NCBI RefSeq assembly: GCF_031312595.1
Contig: NZ_CP133592.1
Coordinates: forward strand, 558,001 to 622,000
Direction: 5' to 3'
Length of the DNA: 64,000 nucleotides
Source of the DNA: Methanolobus sediminis
GTDB lineage: Archaea; Halobacteriota; Methanosarcinia; Methanosarcinales; Methanosarcinaceae
Positions 1-8,563 of this stretch are shown one piece after another (positions within the stretch are counted from its first letter, which is position 1; every line of letters begins with the position of its first letter). The position numbers and the translations under genes were made by a program. Under the pieces are notes generated by a model that searched no databases, was not told where the DNA came from, and was given only the letters and a program-made list of their open reading frames with translations.

Positions 1-141
1 AGTAAATCCTGGTGGAACAGGGATTCCCAGATTGGCCATCTCTGCTAGGTTGGCTCCTTTGCCACCCAGCAGATCTTTCATACTATTTTTACCTTCAGTT
101 TCTTCGTTTCCGAAAAAATATACGAATTTGTTATCTGCCAC
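1..141 (-). CDS. ppdK: Pyruvate, phosphate dikinase, N-terminal fragment
   Basis: The first 47 codons of a gene that continues beyond the left edge. The peptide contains [13 protein letters not shown] followed by [16 protein letters not shown] and GIPVPPGFT, the conserved opening of pyruvate phosphate dikinase, which is part of the ATP-grasp nucleotide-binding domain. The enzyme interconverts pyruvate, ATP and phosphate with phosphoenolpyruvate, AMP and pyrophosphate, and serves gluconeogenesis in methanogens. The start is taken as GTG at 141 because a GGAGG ribosome binding site lies 7 bases upstream (149-153). An in-frame ATG at 159 lies ahead of that site and is less likely. Only the fragment is visible, so completeness cannot be judged. 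Confidence 0.9.
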   Translation of the reverse strand, partial: MADNKFVYFFGNEETEGKNSMKDLLGGKGANLAEMANLGIPVPPGFT

Positions 142-519
142 CGAATTTCCTCCATGCATAGAACATATGATGGACATTCAATTAGTATTAAGTCGTGCCA
201 CAATTGTTCTTTTATAACTTTAAGGTTGTGGTCTGTGATTGAGTGTCATAGTCACTACATATTTATCAAAACATGAACATAAAAACAAGATTGGTGTCAT
301 GATTGGTGTCATTAAATTTGAGTTATAATTAAATGAGAAAACAGGCAACTACAATCAAAATAATACGGCATCATATAGTGGTATAATTCAGGGATAGCCC
401 CGAGGATAATAGATATGTTTTTGTACTGAAAAAAACTAATATTAAAATGCTTACGATAGGTTTATATACAATAAGCAGGACATATAGTACAAAAACCTAA
501 ATACAATAAACGAAGACAT
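142..519. other. Divergent intergenic region
   Basis: AT-rich spacer between the minus-strand ppdK and plus-strand gar1. No open frame in it resembles a known protein. It must hold promoters for both directions; only the gar1 TATA box is clear. Confidence 0.6.
461..468 (+). promoter_or_regulatory. TATA box of gar1-tfb
   Basis: TTTATATA is a perfect archaeal TATA element. It would place transcription initiation near 490, about 30 bases before the gar1 start. Confidence 0.6.
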
Positions 520-780
520 ATGAAAAGATTAGGTCAGATACTGCATATTTCTAAGCAGAATGAAATCGTCGTCAGAGGCGATGAAAAACAGTTCTCCGGG
601 TCAATGAGGGACTTGCCGCGAATAAACTCTTTTGTTCTTGACAAATCCATAAAACCCATCGGAAAGGTTTCCGGCATATTTGGTCCAGTGGATCAGCCTT
701 ATTTTACTCTGAAGCCTGACAAGAAAGTTGTAGCTTCCGGATTGGAACGACTTGTGAATGAACGGGTTTACGTTCAATGA
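520..780 (+). CDS. gar1: H/ACA ribonucleoprotein subunit Gar1-like protein
   Basis: An 86-residue protein matching archaeal Gar1: a single small beta-barrel with a central GKVSGIFGPVDQPYFTLKP stretch (roughly residues 49-67), the hallmark of the Gar1/Naf1 family. Gar1 binds the Cbf5 pseudouridine synthase and helps turnover of H/ACA guide RNA complexes that modify rRNA. It lacks the glycine/arginine-rich tails of the eukaryotic protein, as is usual in archaea. It lies 104 bp before the TFB gene on the same strand. The gar1-tfb order recurs in many euryarchaea, which supports both calls. Confidence 0.88.
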   Translation: MKRLGQILHISKQNEIVVRGDEKQFSGSMRDLPRINSFVLDKSIKPIGKVSGIFGPVDQPYFTLKPDKKVVASGLERLVNERVYVQ

Positions 781-884
781 AGGATTGCAGGTTATATGAT
801 ATATTGCTTATGCTGTGAGCTGTGAATGACTGAGGATACACATATCAAATATATTTTCATGAGAGATTATTTAAAGGTGATAGA

Positions 885-1898
885 ATGGTCGAAGTAGAAA
901 GGGTACGATATTCCGATACTTCCGAAAGGGAGAAGATACGTGCAATGATCAAAGCACGTAAAGAGAAAGATAAGAGCGCTGAAGTTGAAAAAGCAAAAGT
1001 CCAGTGTCCTGAGTGTGGCAGCCGCAACCTCGTACAGGACTACGAGAGAGCTGAACTCGTATGTTCTGACTGTGGACTTGTTGTTGACGCAGAATTCGTT
1101 GATGAAGGACCAGAATGGCGTGCTTTCGATCATGACCAGAGGATGAAGCGTTCCCGTGTGGGTGCACCAATGACCTACACGATCCACGACAAAGGTCTGT
1201 CCACAATGATCGACTGGAGAAACCGTGACTCATACGGTAAATCCATTTCATCAAAGAACAGGGCACAGCTTTACAGGTTGAGAAAATGGCAGCGTAGGAT
1301 AAGAGTAAGTAACGCTACGGAAAGGAACCTTGCGTTCGCTCTGTCTGAACTTGACCGTATGGCATCAGCTCTTGGTCTGCCAAGAACTGTACGTGAAACC
1401 GCCGCTGTAGTTTACAGGAAGGCAGTTGACAAGAACCTCATCCGTGGAAGGAGTATTGAAGGTGTTGCAGCAGCAGCATTGTATGCAGCATGCCGCCAGT
1501 GCAGTGTTCCAAGAACACTTGACGAGATAGGAGAAGTATCAAGGGTAAGCAGAAAAGAGATTGGAAGGACATACCGCTTCATCTCAAGAGAGCTTTCACT
1601 GAAACTCATGCCAACATCACCAATAGACTACGTACCAAGGTTCTGTTCAGGACTTAACCTTAAAGGTGAAGTACAGTCCAGAGGTGTGGAGATTCTCAGG
1701 CAGGCTTCCGAGAAGGAGCTTACCAGTGGCCGTGGCCCAACCGGTGTAGCAGCAGCTGCAATCTACATTGCATCAATTCTTTGTGGCGAGCGCCGTACAC
1801 AGCGTGAGGTCGCCGATGTTGCAGGTGTAACAGAAGTTACCATCCGTAACAGGTACAAAGAGCTTGCTGAAGAGCTTGACATTGAGATCATTCTCTAA
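885..1898 (+). CDS. tfb: Transcription initiation factor IIB (TFB)
   Basis: A 337-residue TFIIB homologue that bridges TBP-bound promoter DNA and RNA polymerase. The N-terminal zinc ribbon uses CPEC (41-44) and CSDC (60-63), followed by the B-reader segment GPEWRAFD. Two cyclin-like repeats follow; each has the LP.T+ET..VY+KAV or [13 protein letters not shown] type helix, and the second repeat ends in the DNA-binding helices [26 protein letters not shown] precedes the ATG at 885. Length and domain order are standard, and no inactivating change is seen. The roughly 35-residue charged extension ahead of the ribbon is common in methanogen TFBs. Confidence 0.97.
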   Translation: MVEVERVRYSDTSEREKIRAMIKARKEKDKSAEVEKAKVQCPECGSRNLVQDYERAELVCSDCGLVVDAEFVDEGPEWRAFDHDQRMKRSRVGAPMTYTIHDKGLSTMIDWRNRDSYGKSISSKNRAQLYRLRKWQRRIRVSNATERNLAFALSELDRMASALGLPRTVRETAAVVYRKAVDKNLIRGRSIEGVAAAALYAACRQCSVPRTLDEIGEVSRVSRKEIGRTYRFISRELSLKLMPTSPIDYVPRFCSGLNLKGEVQSRGVEILRQASEKELTSGRGPTGVAAAAIYIASILCGERRTQREVADVAGVTEVTIRNRYKELAEELDIEIIL

Positions 1899-1929
1899 GC
1901 ACAGAATACGAATACAAATCTATAAAAAC

Positions 1930-1973
1930 AAAGGAAGGTTCGTACCACCACTTCCTTTGTTAAACTCTTTTTT
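1930..1973 (+). terminator. Hairpin terminator after tfb
   Basis: AAAGGAAG (1930-1937) and CTTCCTTT (1951-1958) form an 8-bp stem, followed by a T6 run ending at 1973. Confidence 0.6.
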
Positions 1974-2016
1974 ACAAATCTTTTTTAACACTTAATTCGA
2001 TTAAAGAGCGTAGACT

Positions 2017-2628
2017 ATGTTCGAACTGTTGCAAATGCTGGCAATTGGATTTGTCGTGGGAATGACCGGAGCGCTTGTACCCGGACCAATGCTTTTTGTG
2101 ACAATAGATACATCCCTGAAAAGAGGTTGGAAAGCAGGCCCTGAGATTTTTGCAGGTCATGCTATACTGGAATTCCTTGTTTGCATACTGATAATCTACG
2201 GAATTACAGCAGTCAGTGACAACACAGTCATGGCAATATCAATTCTCGGAGGAGCCACACTTGTTGTGTTTGGGATACTGACAATAAAGAACGCAAAAGG
2301 TGCTGCAAGCTCAATGCACCAGCACGACAAAGCAACATCTAAACCGGTATTAGCAGGAATAGTAACGTCGGCATCGAACCCTTATTTCTGGCTATGGTGG
2401 CTTGCAGCCGGAAGTGCTCTTATTCTTCAGGGACTTGAGATAGGCTTGATTGCAGCCGTGATGTTTATGATTGGACACTGGCTTGCTGACCTTGGATATT
2501 TCACTGTTGTTTCCACATCCTTCAGCAAGGGAAAGAAGCTCATGTCCCCAAAGGTTTATGAAAGGGTACTGCTCTCTTGTGGTCTGTTCCTTGTCCTGTT
2601 CGGGTCATGGTTTATCATAGGTACGTAG
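2017..2628 (+). CDS. LysE/RhtB-type amino-acid exporter family protein
   Basis: A 203-residue hydrophobic protein with about six membrane segments. It opens with IGFVVGMTGALVPGPMLFVTI, the G..PGP signature of the LysE/RhtB fold, and has a SNPYFWLWW motif near residue 127, also typical. Family members export amino acids or related small solutes; the substrate cannot be read from sequence. The stop codon at 2626-2628 is two bases before the trm5 start, so the two genes are probably cotranscribed, although no functional link is evident. Confidence 0.8.
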   Translation: MFELLQMLAIGFVVGMTGALVPGPMLFVTIDTSLKRGWKAGPEIFAGHAILEFLVCILIIYGITAVSDNTVMAISILGGATLVVFGILTIKNAKGAASSMHQHDKATSKPVLAGIVTSASNPYFWLWWLAAGSALILQGLEIGLIAAVMFMIGHWLADLGYFTVVSTSFSKGKKLMSPKVYERVLLSCGLFLVLFGSWFIIGT

Positions 2629-2630
2629 AC

Positions 2631-3632
2631 ATGAATAAAAGTTGCATCAAGGTTTTGAAGAAAAAAGGTGAGCCAATACGCAGGTTACTGCTGGAAATGG
2701 ACCTGCTGGATAATTCCTCACGCATTAGCTCAGTTGGAGATTTTCTCTTACTTCCACTCACAAGAAAGCCAGAAGAAGCTGAACTGAATGAACTTCCCGG
2801 AGAGTTTGAACTCACTGAGCATGAGTTTGAGGAGCAGAAAGGACAGTTAAAACTTGAAGACCTGCTGGAAGTCGTACCTCATTTTGAAGTCGTGGGAGAT
2901 ATCGCACTTATCGAAGATGACGTTGCCGAACCTGAGAAGGTGGCAGATGCCATCATGAAAGTAAAGAAGAACGTTAAGACAGTCCTTGCTGCCATGAGCC
3001 CTGTTGAGGGAGAGTTCAGAACCCGCAGGTTCAGGACTGTTGCAGGAGAGGACAGGACATCCACAATACACCGGGAATATGGTTCAAGATTCTACATTGA
3101 CCTTGAAAGAGCTTATTTCACACCACGTCTTGCAACCGAGCGATCACGCATACTTGAGCAGGTGACAGAAGGCCAGACCGTTGTGGACATGTTCGCAGGT
3201 GTCGGCCCATACAGCATAATGTTTGCCAGGAAGAGTCCTGACATCCGTGTGATTGCCATAGATAAGAACCCGGATGCTGTTGAGTTCCTGCGCCGCAATG
3301 TCGAGCTCAATTCAGTTCCAAACGTGGAAGCTATAGAAGGCGATGCTAACCTTGAAGCTGAAAAATATGCCGGTACTGCAGATCATGTGATTATGAACCT
3401 GCCTCACAACGCTAATGAATTCCTTGACGCTGCTGTGAAACTTTGTGCACCTAACTGTATCATTCACTATTACGATATTACTCCCGAGGACGACCTTTTC
3501 GAGAGTTCCCTTAAACTCATCGATGAGGCTGCAAAAAGAGCAGGAAGAATTACTGAACTTGTAGAATCCCGTGTCGTCCGTTCCTATGCACCGCACCAGT
3601 TCAATGTCTGCATTGAAGTGAGAGTGCTCTAG
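2631..3632 (+). CDS. trm5: tRNA (guanine37-N1)-methyltransferase, Trm5 family
   Basis: A 333-residue class I SAM-dependent methyltransferase. The C-terminal half has the SAM loop VVDMFAGVGPYSIMFA, the acidic IAIDKNPDA strand, and the NLPHNANEF catalytic motif characteristic of Trm5. The N-terminal domain resembles the tRNA-recognition region (CIKVLKKKGEPIRRLL). Trm5 makes m1G37 next to the anticodon, preventing frameshifting. The ATG at 2631 gives the conserved N-terminus; an upstream in-frame start at 2577 would overlap the exporter gene and add unrelated residues. Trm5a/b/c subclass is not assigned. Confidence 0.9.
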   Translation: MNKSCIKVLKKKGEPIRRLLLEMDLLDNSSRISSVGDFLLLPLTRKPEEAELNELPGEFELTEHEFEEQKGQLKLEDLLEVVPHFEVVGDIALIEDDVAEPEKVADAIMKVKKNVKTVLAAMSPVEGEFRTRRFRTVAGEDRTSTIHREYGSRFYIDLERAYFTPRLATERSRILEQVTEGQTVVDMFAGVGPYSIMFARKSPDIRVIAIDKNPDAVEFLRRNVELNSVPNVEAIEGDANLEAEKYAGTADHVIMNLPHNANEFLDAAVKLCAPNCIIHYYDITPEDDLFESSLKLIDEAAKRAGRITELVESRVVRSYAPHQFNVCIEVRVL

Positions 3633-3698
3633 CCGATATTAATATAGCTAAGCGAAATTATTAAATCATTATATAGAATTATACTGTCGTTCAGTTTT

Positions 3699-3770
3699 GC
3701 CTCTGTGGCTTAGGGGTATAGCGGCTGATTCGTAATCAGCAGGTCGGGGGTTCAAATCCCCCCGGGGGCT
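3699..3770 (+). tRNA. tRNA-Thr (anticodon CGT)
   Basis: A complete 72-nt cloverleaf: acceptor GCCTCTG pairs with CGGGGGC, the D arm is GCTTAGGGGTATAGC, the anticodon stem is GCTGA/TCAGC with loop TTCGTAA, and the T arm is GGGGG TTCAAAT CCCCC. Anticodon CGT reads ACG threonine codons, and the discriminator base T73 is the archaeal threonine identity base. No intron and no encoded CCA. A T-rich run (3771-3779) immediately follows and probably ends transcription. Confidence 0.95.
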
Positions 3771-3857
3771 TCTTTTTTCTAATCTTGAATCTGCAGGTGA
3801 ATTATTACTTTCACTTTACTAGGCTAATAGTTATAAAAATAAATTAGTTGTAGATGT

Positions 3858-3971
3858 ATGAGTATTTACAACCGTGAAAGGAACCTCAGCAAAGCTGAAA
3901 AACGGATTAAAGATACTTCATTTCTACTGGAGCTTTCAAAGCACCTTATTAGTGTAAAAATAGTGTTGTAG
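3858..3971 (+). pseudogene. Integrase/recombinase N-terminal remnant
   Basis: A 37-codon frame reads MSIYNRERNLSKAEKRIK, then LLELSKHLISVKI, then stops. This resembles the N-terminal SAM-like (core-binding) start of archaeal tyrosine recombinases, but about 10-15 residues seem deleted in the middle and the catalytic domain is absent. It lies 88 bp behind tRNA-Thr, a common type of integration site. I read it as the relic of an integrated element; the family call rests on pattern memory only. Confidence 0.35.
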
Positions 3972-4416
3972 GCCAACTGTGGCACATACATCTTAATCAT
4001 GTACCTAAGGGAACAGGGGAAAAAGCCAGAGGCGCCGTGAAGAGACGTAAATGCTGGATAGTCTGGATATTTTAGAGGAAAAGAGAATTTAGTAAAAACA
4101 GTAGCAAGGGATATTGGATATTTTGAAAAACAGATGTCTTTTACAGTTCCATAAATCCCAGTAGCTCCACCGGAAACGATGAAGAGTTCCTTTTGTTTAT
4201 TTCTTGCTTGTTGCTACAGGATTTATTCTATATAATTGAAATTTCTAAGGAATTACATTAAAAAGTGTGAATAATCTATAGCTTATGCTGTCTATAATCA
4301 ACTAATTACTCTGCTATACCTAAGTGTATTATGATTAGATCTAACTCCAATTTTACGGCAAATTCCAAGTTCCTTGAATTCTTTTGCTAATTGCTTTGCT
4401 TGACTATAACTATCAA
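3972..4416. other. Non-coding, probably decayed DNA
   Basis: No intact reading frame or known RNA is recognisable. Short frames are broken by stops on both strands. The lower AT content of a few stretches (for example 4015-4065) suggests former coding sequence. Confidence 0.4.
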
Positions 4417-4653
4417 CTATGAAAGGTTCCTGTTCTGAAAAATGTCGGGGTTAACAGGTTTCAGGTTCTTTTTGCGTTCTTTGTATGGTCGGATTACCCC
4501 GGAATCTACAAAGACGTGACCGAATATCTTTTTGAAGCCTATGTTAAAGGTGGTGCAGAAATTGATGAGAGGATCTTTTGCTTTTTCCCATAGGCGTTTG
4601 GTTTTGAAGAATACTTTAGTGCAGCTCTCGTGAGCTATGTGAGTATCCTTTCA
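4417..4653 (-). pseudogene. Unidentified open frame, probable gene relic
   Basis: About 78 codons are open on the minus strand without a good start codon or ribosome binding site. The translation includes TKRLWEKAKDPLINFCTTF and KIFGHVFVDSGVIRPYKERK. Codon use looks protein-like, but I do not recognise the family. It may be the tail of a transposon or element gene, given the integrase-like relic nearby. Confidence 0.25.
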
Positions 4654-4672
4654 ACCTCTAATAAAACCCTAC

Positions 4673-5113
4673 CTATCGACCACTATTATCCTCTAAATCA
4701 TCCTTAATATTCTCCAGGATATCCTTTTCCATCTCTTCAAGGGTATCACCGGAATCCCAGAGGAAATTAGGGAGACCATGGGTCATTCCTTCCACATGCT
4801 GTTTTCTGAAATACTCGCCAGCGGCAGTAACAAAGCCCAGCAATATTCCAATTCCTGTGAAAACATACAGAATGGTGAACATCTTACCAAGGTCGGTTTG
4901 AGGTGCAAGATCACCGTAACCTATGGTTGTCAGGGTAATCACTGAGAAATACAGGGCATCAAGCCATTTCCAGTCTTCTACCGAATGATATACAACCGTT
5001 CCAAAAGCCAGTGTAAATATAACAAGCACAAAAAAACTTCTGAATTCCGGCTGTTTGAGCATTTTGTAGAGGGAACGCAGGTATATGAAGAATGTGAGAA
5101 AGAATGGAAACAT
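4673..5113 (-). CDS. Two-TM potassium channel (Kch-like)
   Basis: A 146-residue protein with two transmembrane helices (about residues 25-43 and 82-100) flanking a pore loop. The selectivity filter TIGYGD is at residues 63-68, within LTTIGYGDLAPQTD. This is the minimal K+-channel core of the ion-channel-2 family. A first short hydrophobic stretch at residues 1-13 may be a third segment or an over-called start. The cytoplasmic tail is acidic (EEMEKDILENIKDDLEDN) and too short to be an RCK/TrkA regulatory domain, so gating is unknown. Confidence 0.85.
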   Translation of the reverse strand: MFPFFLTFFIYLRSLYKMLKQPEFRSFFVLVIFTLAFGTVVYHSVEDWKWLDALYFSVITLTTIGYGDLAPQTDLGKMFTILYVFTGIGILLGFVTAAGEYFRKQHVEGMTHGLPNFLWDSGDTLEEMEKDILENIKDDLEDNSGR

Positions 5114-5222
5114 GGTTATTCTATTACTAAATCTTTCTTCATATCCAAATACTATTCGCTATTCGTGTTAAATCATGTTAGTTAAAGGATCATACAAAGA
5201 TTCCATAATCCTCATCATCTAT

Positions 5223-7640
5223 TCAGGCACCTGTAGAAATAGGCCGCAGAACACAGGCAACCCAATTCAATCCCGGATATTCCCTGTATCCCTTGGTTCT
5301 GCATGCACCATAGATATACTTCTGGTCATTGAATTCAAAAAGACCGGAAACTTTCTCTCCAGACTGCAAAGCGGAAACTTCAACGGGAAGAGTCAGAATA
5401 GAACCTACGGAAAAATCATCCTCGCCTGTCGTCTCTATCACTTCAAAATCCCGGTTAACGTAAACAGCAACACTGCCGGAGATAACATCACCTTTGCGGT
5501 CTTTTGGCAGACATGTTTCCAAAATCGTTTTAGCTTCAGTGTCCCAATCGAACATGACACCAAGAACTCCGATGGACTTACCTTCACGTGCTCCGTGTTC
5601 ACGAACACCACCGGCATATATCAGAGAACGTGGTTTATCCTTTTCCAGAGGGGAATCCATAACGTCCTGAACAGCATACTGACTTGACCTGGAAGTACGA
5701 GCTCCCTCCTGGAACCAGATATGTTCAGACACATCAAACTCACTAAGCTCATCCATCAATTCAGTATTCGAACATGCCCTGATAACACCGTTAGAATCCG
5801 CCAGAACCAGGTTCCTGTACATGGTATAACTGCCATTGATGACTCTAAGCCGGTCGCTGGCCTTCATGAATTCCTCTTCTGAAGGGTACGAAAGAGCTTT
5901 CCAGAAATATTCATCAGTTGACCACCAGCGAATATCAGCCGCCCGTTCAAAGAGATTCCTGTCAACAAGATCGATAGCCTGTTTAGCAAAGTTTTCCAGC
6001 GTCTTTAAATTCAACTGCAATTCAACGGCTGCCATCTCCTGAAGCAGTTCTTCCATTTTAGACGTAATGAAATTGCTGGAATGAGTGATCTGACTGAAAA
6101 TAGGCCCCAATTGGTCACCCCTATTTCCCATTTTTGAAGCGTATATGGTCCCGTTAAGCGATATTAATTGAATATCATTTTTGTCATTCTGTATTTTTGC
6201 ATAGGTCTGTTTGTTTATATCCGGGTTGATATTGGAATTCATTAACTCCCTAGACTGAATATTAAACCCGCCTTCCTGTATATTTTCTGCAAAAATATGT
6301 GATTTTGGAAGAATCACATGAGAACTCCAGCCAAGCCCGCGATATTCAAGATAACCGTCAGTTCTGGAAGAAAATATAGCTGAATCTACTCCTTCAAAAG
6401 CCATATAGGTATTGACCTGCTCACCATCAGCAAGAGCACGGTTATTCCTTGGAATATGAGCTTTTTTCCCTACCTCAAGAATGTCTTCATCCGTAGAGGC
6501 AATTATTTTTCCATCGCTGCTGGTAAACATCGAATAGCAGCCATCCTGTATTACCCCTGACTCGGTCAAAGGCATATATTCATCCAGGATGATCCTGGTC
6601 TCTCCCTGAAAATCAAAAAAGATTCCCATGGTCCCAAGCACGTTTCCACGCTCATTACTATTTTCACGAACGGCAGTCGAATATACAAGAGATAATTGTT
6701 CCTCTACCTTTGATGAACAAATATCCTGTGCAACATACTCTGTCCCGTTTTGAGTTTTCAAAGCCCTGGTAAACCAGTTTTCATCATTTACATTAAGCCC
6801 TAAAACTTCCGATCTTCGAAGGCTGTTCGAATTAGCAATTATATACCCTTCTGAATCGGTAATAACAAGATCCCTATAAAGTGTGTAGGAAGTATTGATA
6901 TCTTCCAGCCTGTCGCAGGCAAAAGATATCTTGGAATCCAGATCCATCAGATCCTGCAAAAAACCTTCCAAAACCCTTTGGTCTTTTTCCTCACCCTGAT
7001 ACTTATAGCAAAGGTGTTTGAATCTTCCTATAAATTCCTTAAAAGCACCATCTTTCAATAATTCCGGGAATTTTCTGAGATCATCAGTAATTTTAAGATC
7101 GACATCCGATACTGCCAATGAAAAAGAAACATCTTGTTCACCGGTATTTTCGAAATCCCGGACTTGAGAAAGACTCTGGTTTTCATCCAGTATTCGTAAA
7201 ACAGATATTGTTTTTTGTTTGGTTTTTTCGTAAAATGAAATACAGTCGCTAAATGCAGTTTCCAGTGCCCACCATCTTACGTCACAGGTCCTCTCAAGGA
7301 GATTCCTGTCAATAGTGTTGATCTTATTATAGGCAGTAGTGAGAAGAATAGATTCATGTTGCTCTTCTTTGGCAACATAATATTGGTCAAATAGCTTCTT
7401 TGTTATCTGCAATAACTGTCTGGAGAAATCTTCCACGCGTTTCATCAATTCAGTGATCTGCTCCCTCTCCATTGTATTTTCACTGATTGCAACAGCTATG
7501 GTTTTTCCCTGAACGCATACCGGAATAATTACATTCAGTTCACTGATGATTTCTTCATAAAACTCCCGATGTTCAAAACGTATAGAGGGATCAAATACAC
7601 TAAAACTTTTTACATCACCCATCTCAATTCCCCTGGACAT
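5223..7640 (-). CDS. Soluble tandem Cache-domain sensory protein
   Basis: An 805-residue protein built from two related halves. Each half has a helical NLxER-DxRWW segment (about residues 113-125 and 556-568) followed by a PAS-like Cache domain (about 250-445 and 600-800). The Cache domains share YT-YR-LV-DS-G near their start and EYxGL-W near their end. This architecture resembles ligand-binding regions of chemoreceptors, but no transmembrane helix, HAMP, signalling or kinase domain is present, so the protein should be cytoplasmic and act through a partner. It is transcribed away from the giant PAS kinase at 8564. ATG 7640 is used; ATG 7622 is an alternative behind AGGGG. Ligand unknown. Confidence 0.65.
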   Translation of the reverse strand: MSRGIEMGDVKSFSVFDPSIRFEHREFYEEIISELNVIIPVCVQGKTIAVAISENTMEREQITELMKRVEDFSRQLLQITKKLFDQYYVAKEEQHESILLTTAYNKINTIDRNLLERTCDVRWWALETAFSDCISFYEKTKQKTISVLRILDENQSLSQVRDFENTGEQDVSFSLAVSDVDLKITDDLRKFPELLKDGAFKEFIGRFKHLCYKYQGEEKDQRVLEGFLQDLMDLDSKISFACDRLEDINTSYTLYRDLVITDSEGYIIANSNSLRRSEVLGLNVNDENWFTRALKTQNGTEYVAQDICSSKVEEQLSLVYSTAVRENSNERGNVLGTMGIFFDFQGETRIILDEYMPLTESGVIQDGCYSMFTSSDGKIIASTDEDILEVGKKAHIPRNNRALADGEQVNTYMAFEGVDSAIFSSRTDGYLEYRGLGWSSHVILPKSHIFAENIQEGGFNIQSRELMNSNINPDINKQTYAKIQNDKNDIQLISLNGTIYASKMGNRGDQLGPIFSQITHSSNFITSKMEELLQEMAAVELQLNLKTLENFAKQAIDLVDRNLFERAADIRWWSTDEYFWKALSYPSEEEFMKASDRLRVINGSYTMYRNLVLADSNGVIRACSNTELMDELSEFDVSEHIWFQEGARTSRSSQYAVQDVMDSPLEKDKPRSLIYAGGVREHGAREGKSIGVLGVMFDWDTEAKTILETCLPKDRKGDVISGSVAVYVNRDFEVIETTGEDDFSVGSILTLPVEVSALQSGEKVSGLFEFNDQKYIYGACRTKGYREYPGLNWVACVLRPISTGA

Positions 7641-8563
7641 TTACCTTTTTTATTTTTGGTTCACTTCAACATCGTGCTGATAATGTTGATATTTCTGCCA
7701 CTGAATAATCAAATTTGACTATTAAAAGAATAAATTATTCATTCATTATAGCTTTCAAGTTGAATAGGCAAATATATTCCTATAAGATATATATAAATAT
7801 GCCCATAATATGAAATGTTAAGCTTTTGCGGTTAAAACTTGTATGAAATCCTGATTTTAGAACATATGTTATAAAATAGTTAAAATTGCCGAACATATTA
7901 GAAATATTTATACACAAATACTGTATTATTACAAATGGTGGTATGAACTCTAACACAAAAATAGCGGTAGTCGTTTTCTTATATCTGCTGATGATATTTT
8001 CTATTGCTCTTTTTGCTGGTATTAGCAATACCTGACATATAAACCTGCCATAGCAAGTTTTTAGATGCAAACTGTTATACACATCAGAAATCCGTGGTTC
8101 TTTACATGACCAGGAAAAATATGTGTACATATATGCTAATTGCCTGTATTTTATGTTAAAATTAAAACATAGGCATTTTACAAAAAATAGTTGATTGTAA
8201 GTAAATAACTTACTATTTATTGTTTCCTACATTTGGGACAGAACCCAGAATAGTTTTTTGCTATCAGAATCCAGAAAATATAAATATATAAAAAAAAACT
8301 GCAAGCGCAAACTAACAAAATCAACATCCAGCTACATAAATCAGTAGATTAATATAATATCGTGTATCCATATAATAGTATAGAGATGAATATTCGGCAG
8401 AACAATTGAATACGCAATTGTCCTGATAGTGGGATCAGAATTAGTTTATTAACCAGGGGTTGGGAATCTGTTTACATCAGGCAAACTTAGTAAGACTGGA
8501 TGCAATTACCAGGGATCATGAAACTGATTTTACACATATATTGAAAACAAGATAGTCAAGAAT
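7641..8563. other. Long divergent intergenic region
   Basis: About 920 AT-rich bases between two divergent sensory genes. The only coding signal seen is the 30-codon frame at 7943-8035, listed separately. The size leaves room for regulatory sites or small RNAs, but I could not recognise any. Confidence 0.5.
7943..8035 (+). CDS. Tiny single-TM membrane protein, 30 aa
   Basis: Encodes a 30-residue peptide: a short polar head (MNSNTKIA) then one hydrophobic helix, ending in LYLLMIFSIALFAGISNT. A paralogue with the same plan and ending (LYTLMLMAIVLIAGLVNT) is at 18972-19079. Conservation of the LY-LM core and the AG--NT C-terminus between two otherwise different loci is the reason for calling a gene this short. 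GGTGG lies very close to the start. Function unknown. Confidence 0.5.
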   Translation: MNSNTKIAVVVFLYLLMIFSIALFAGISNT

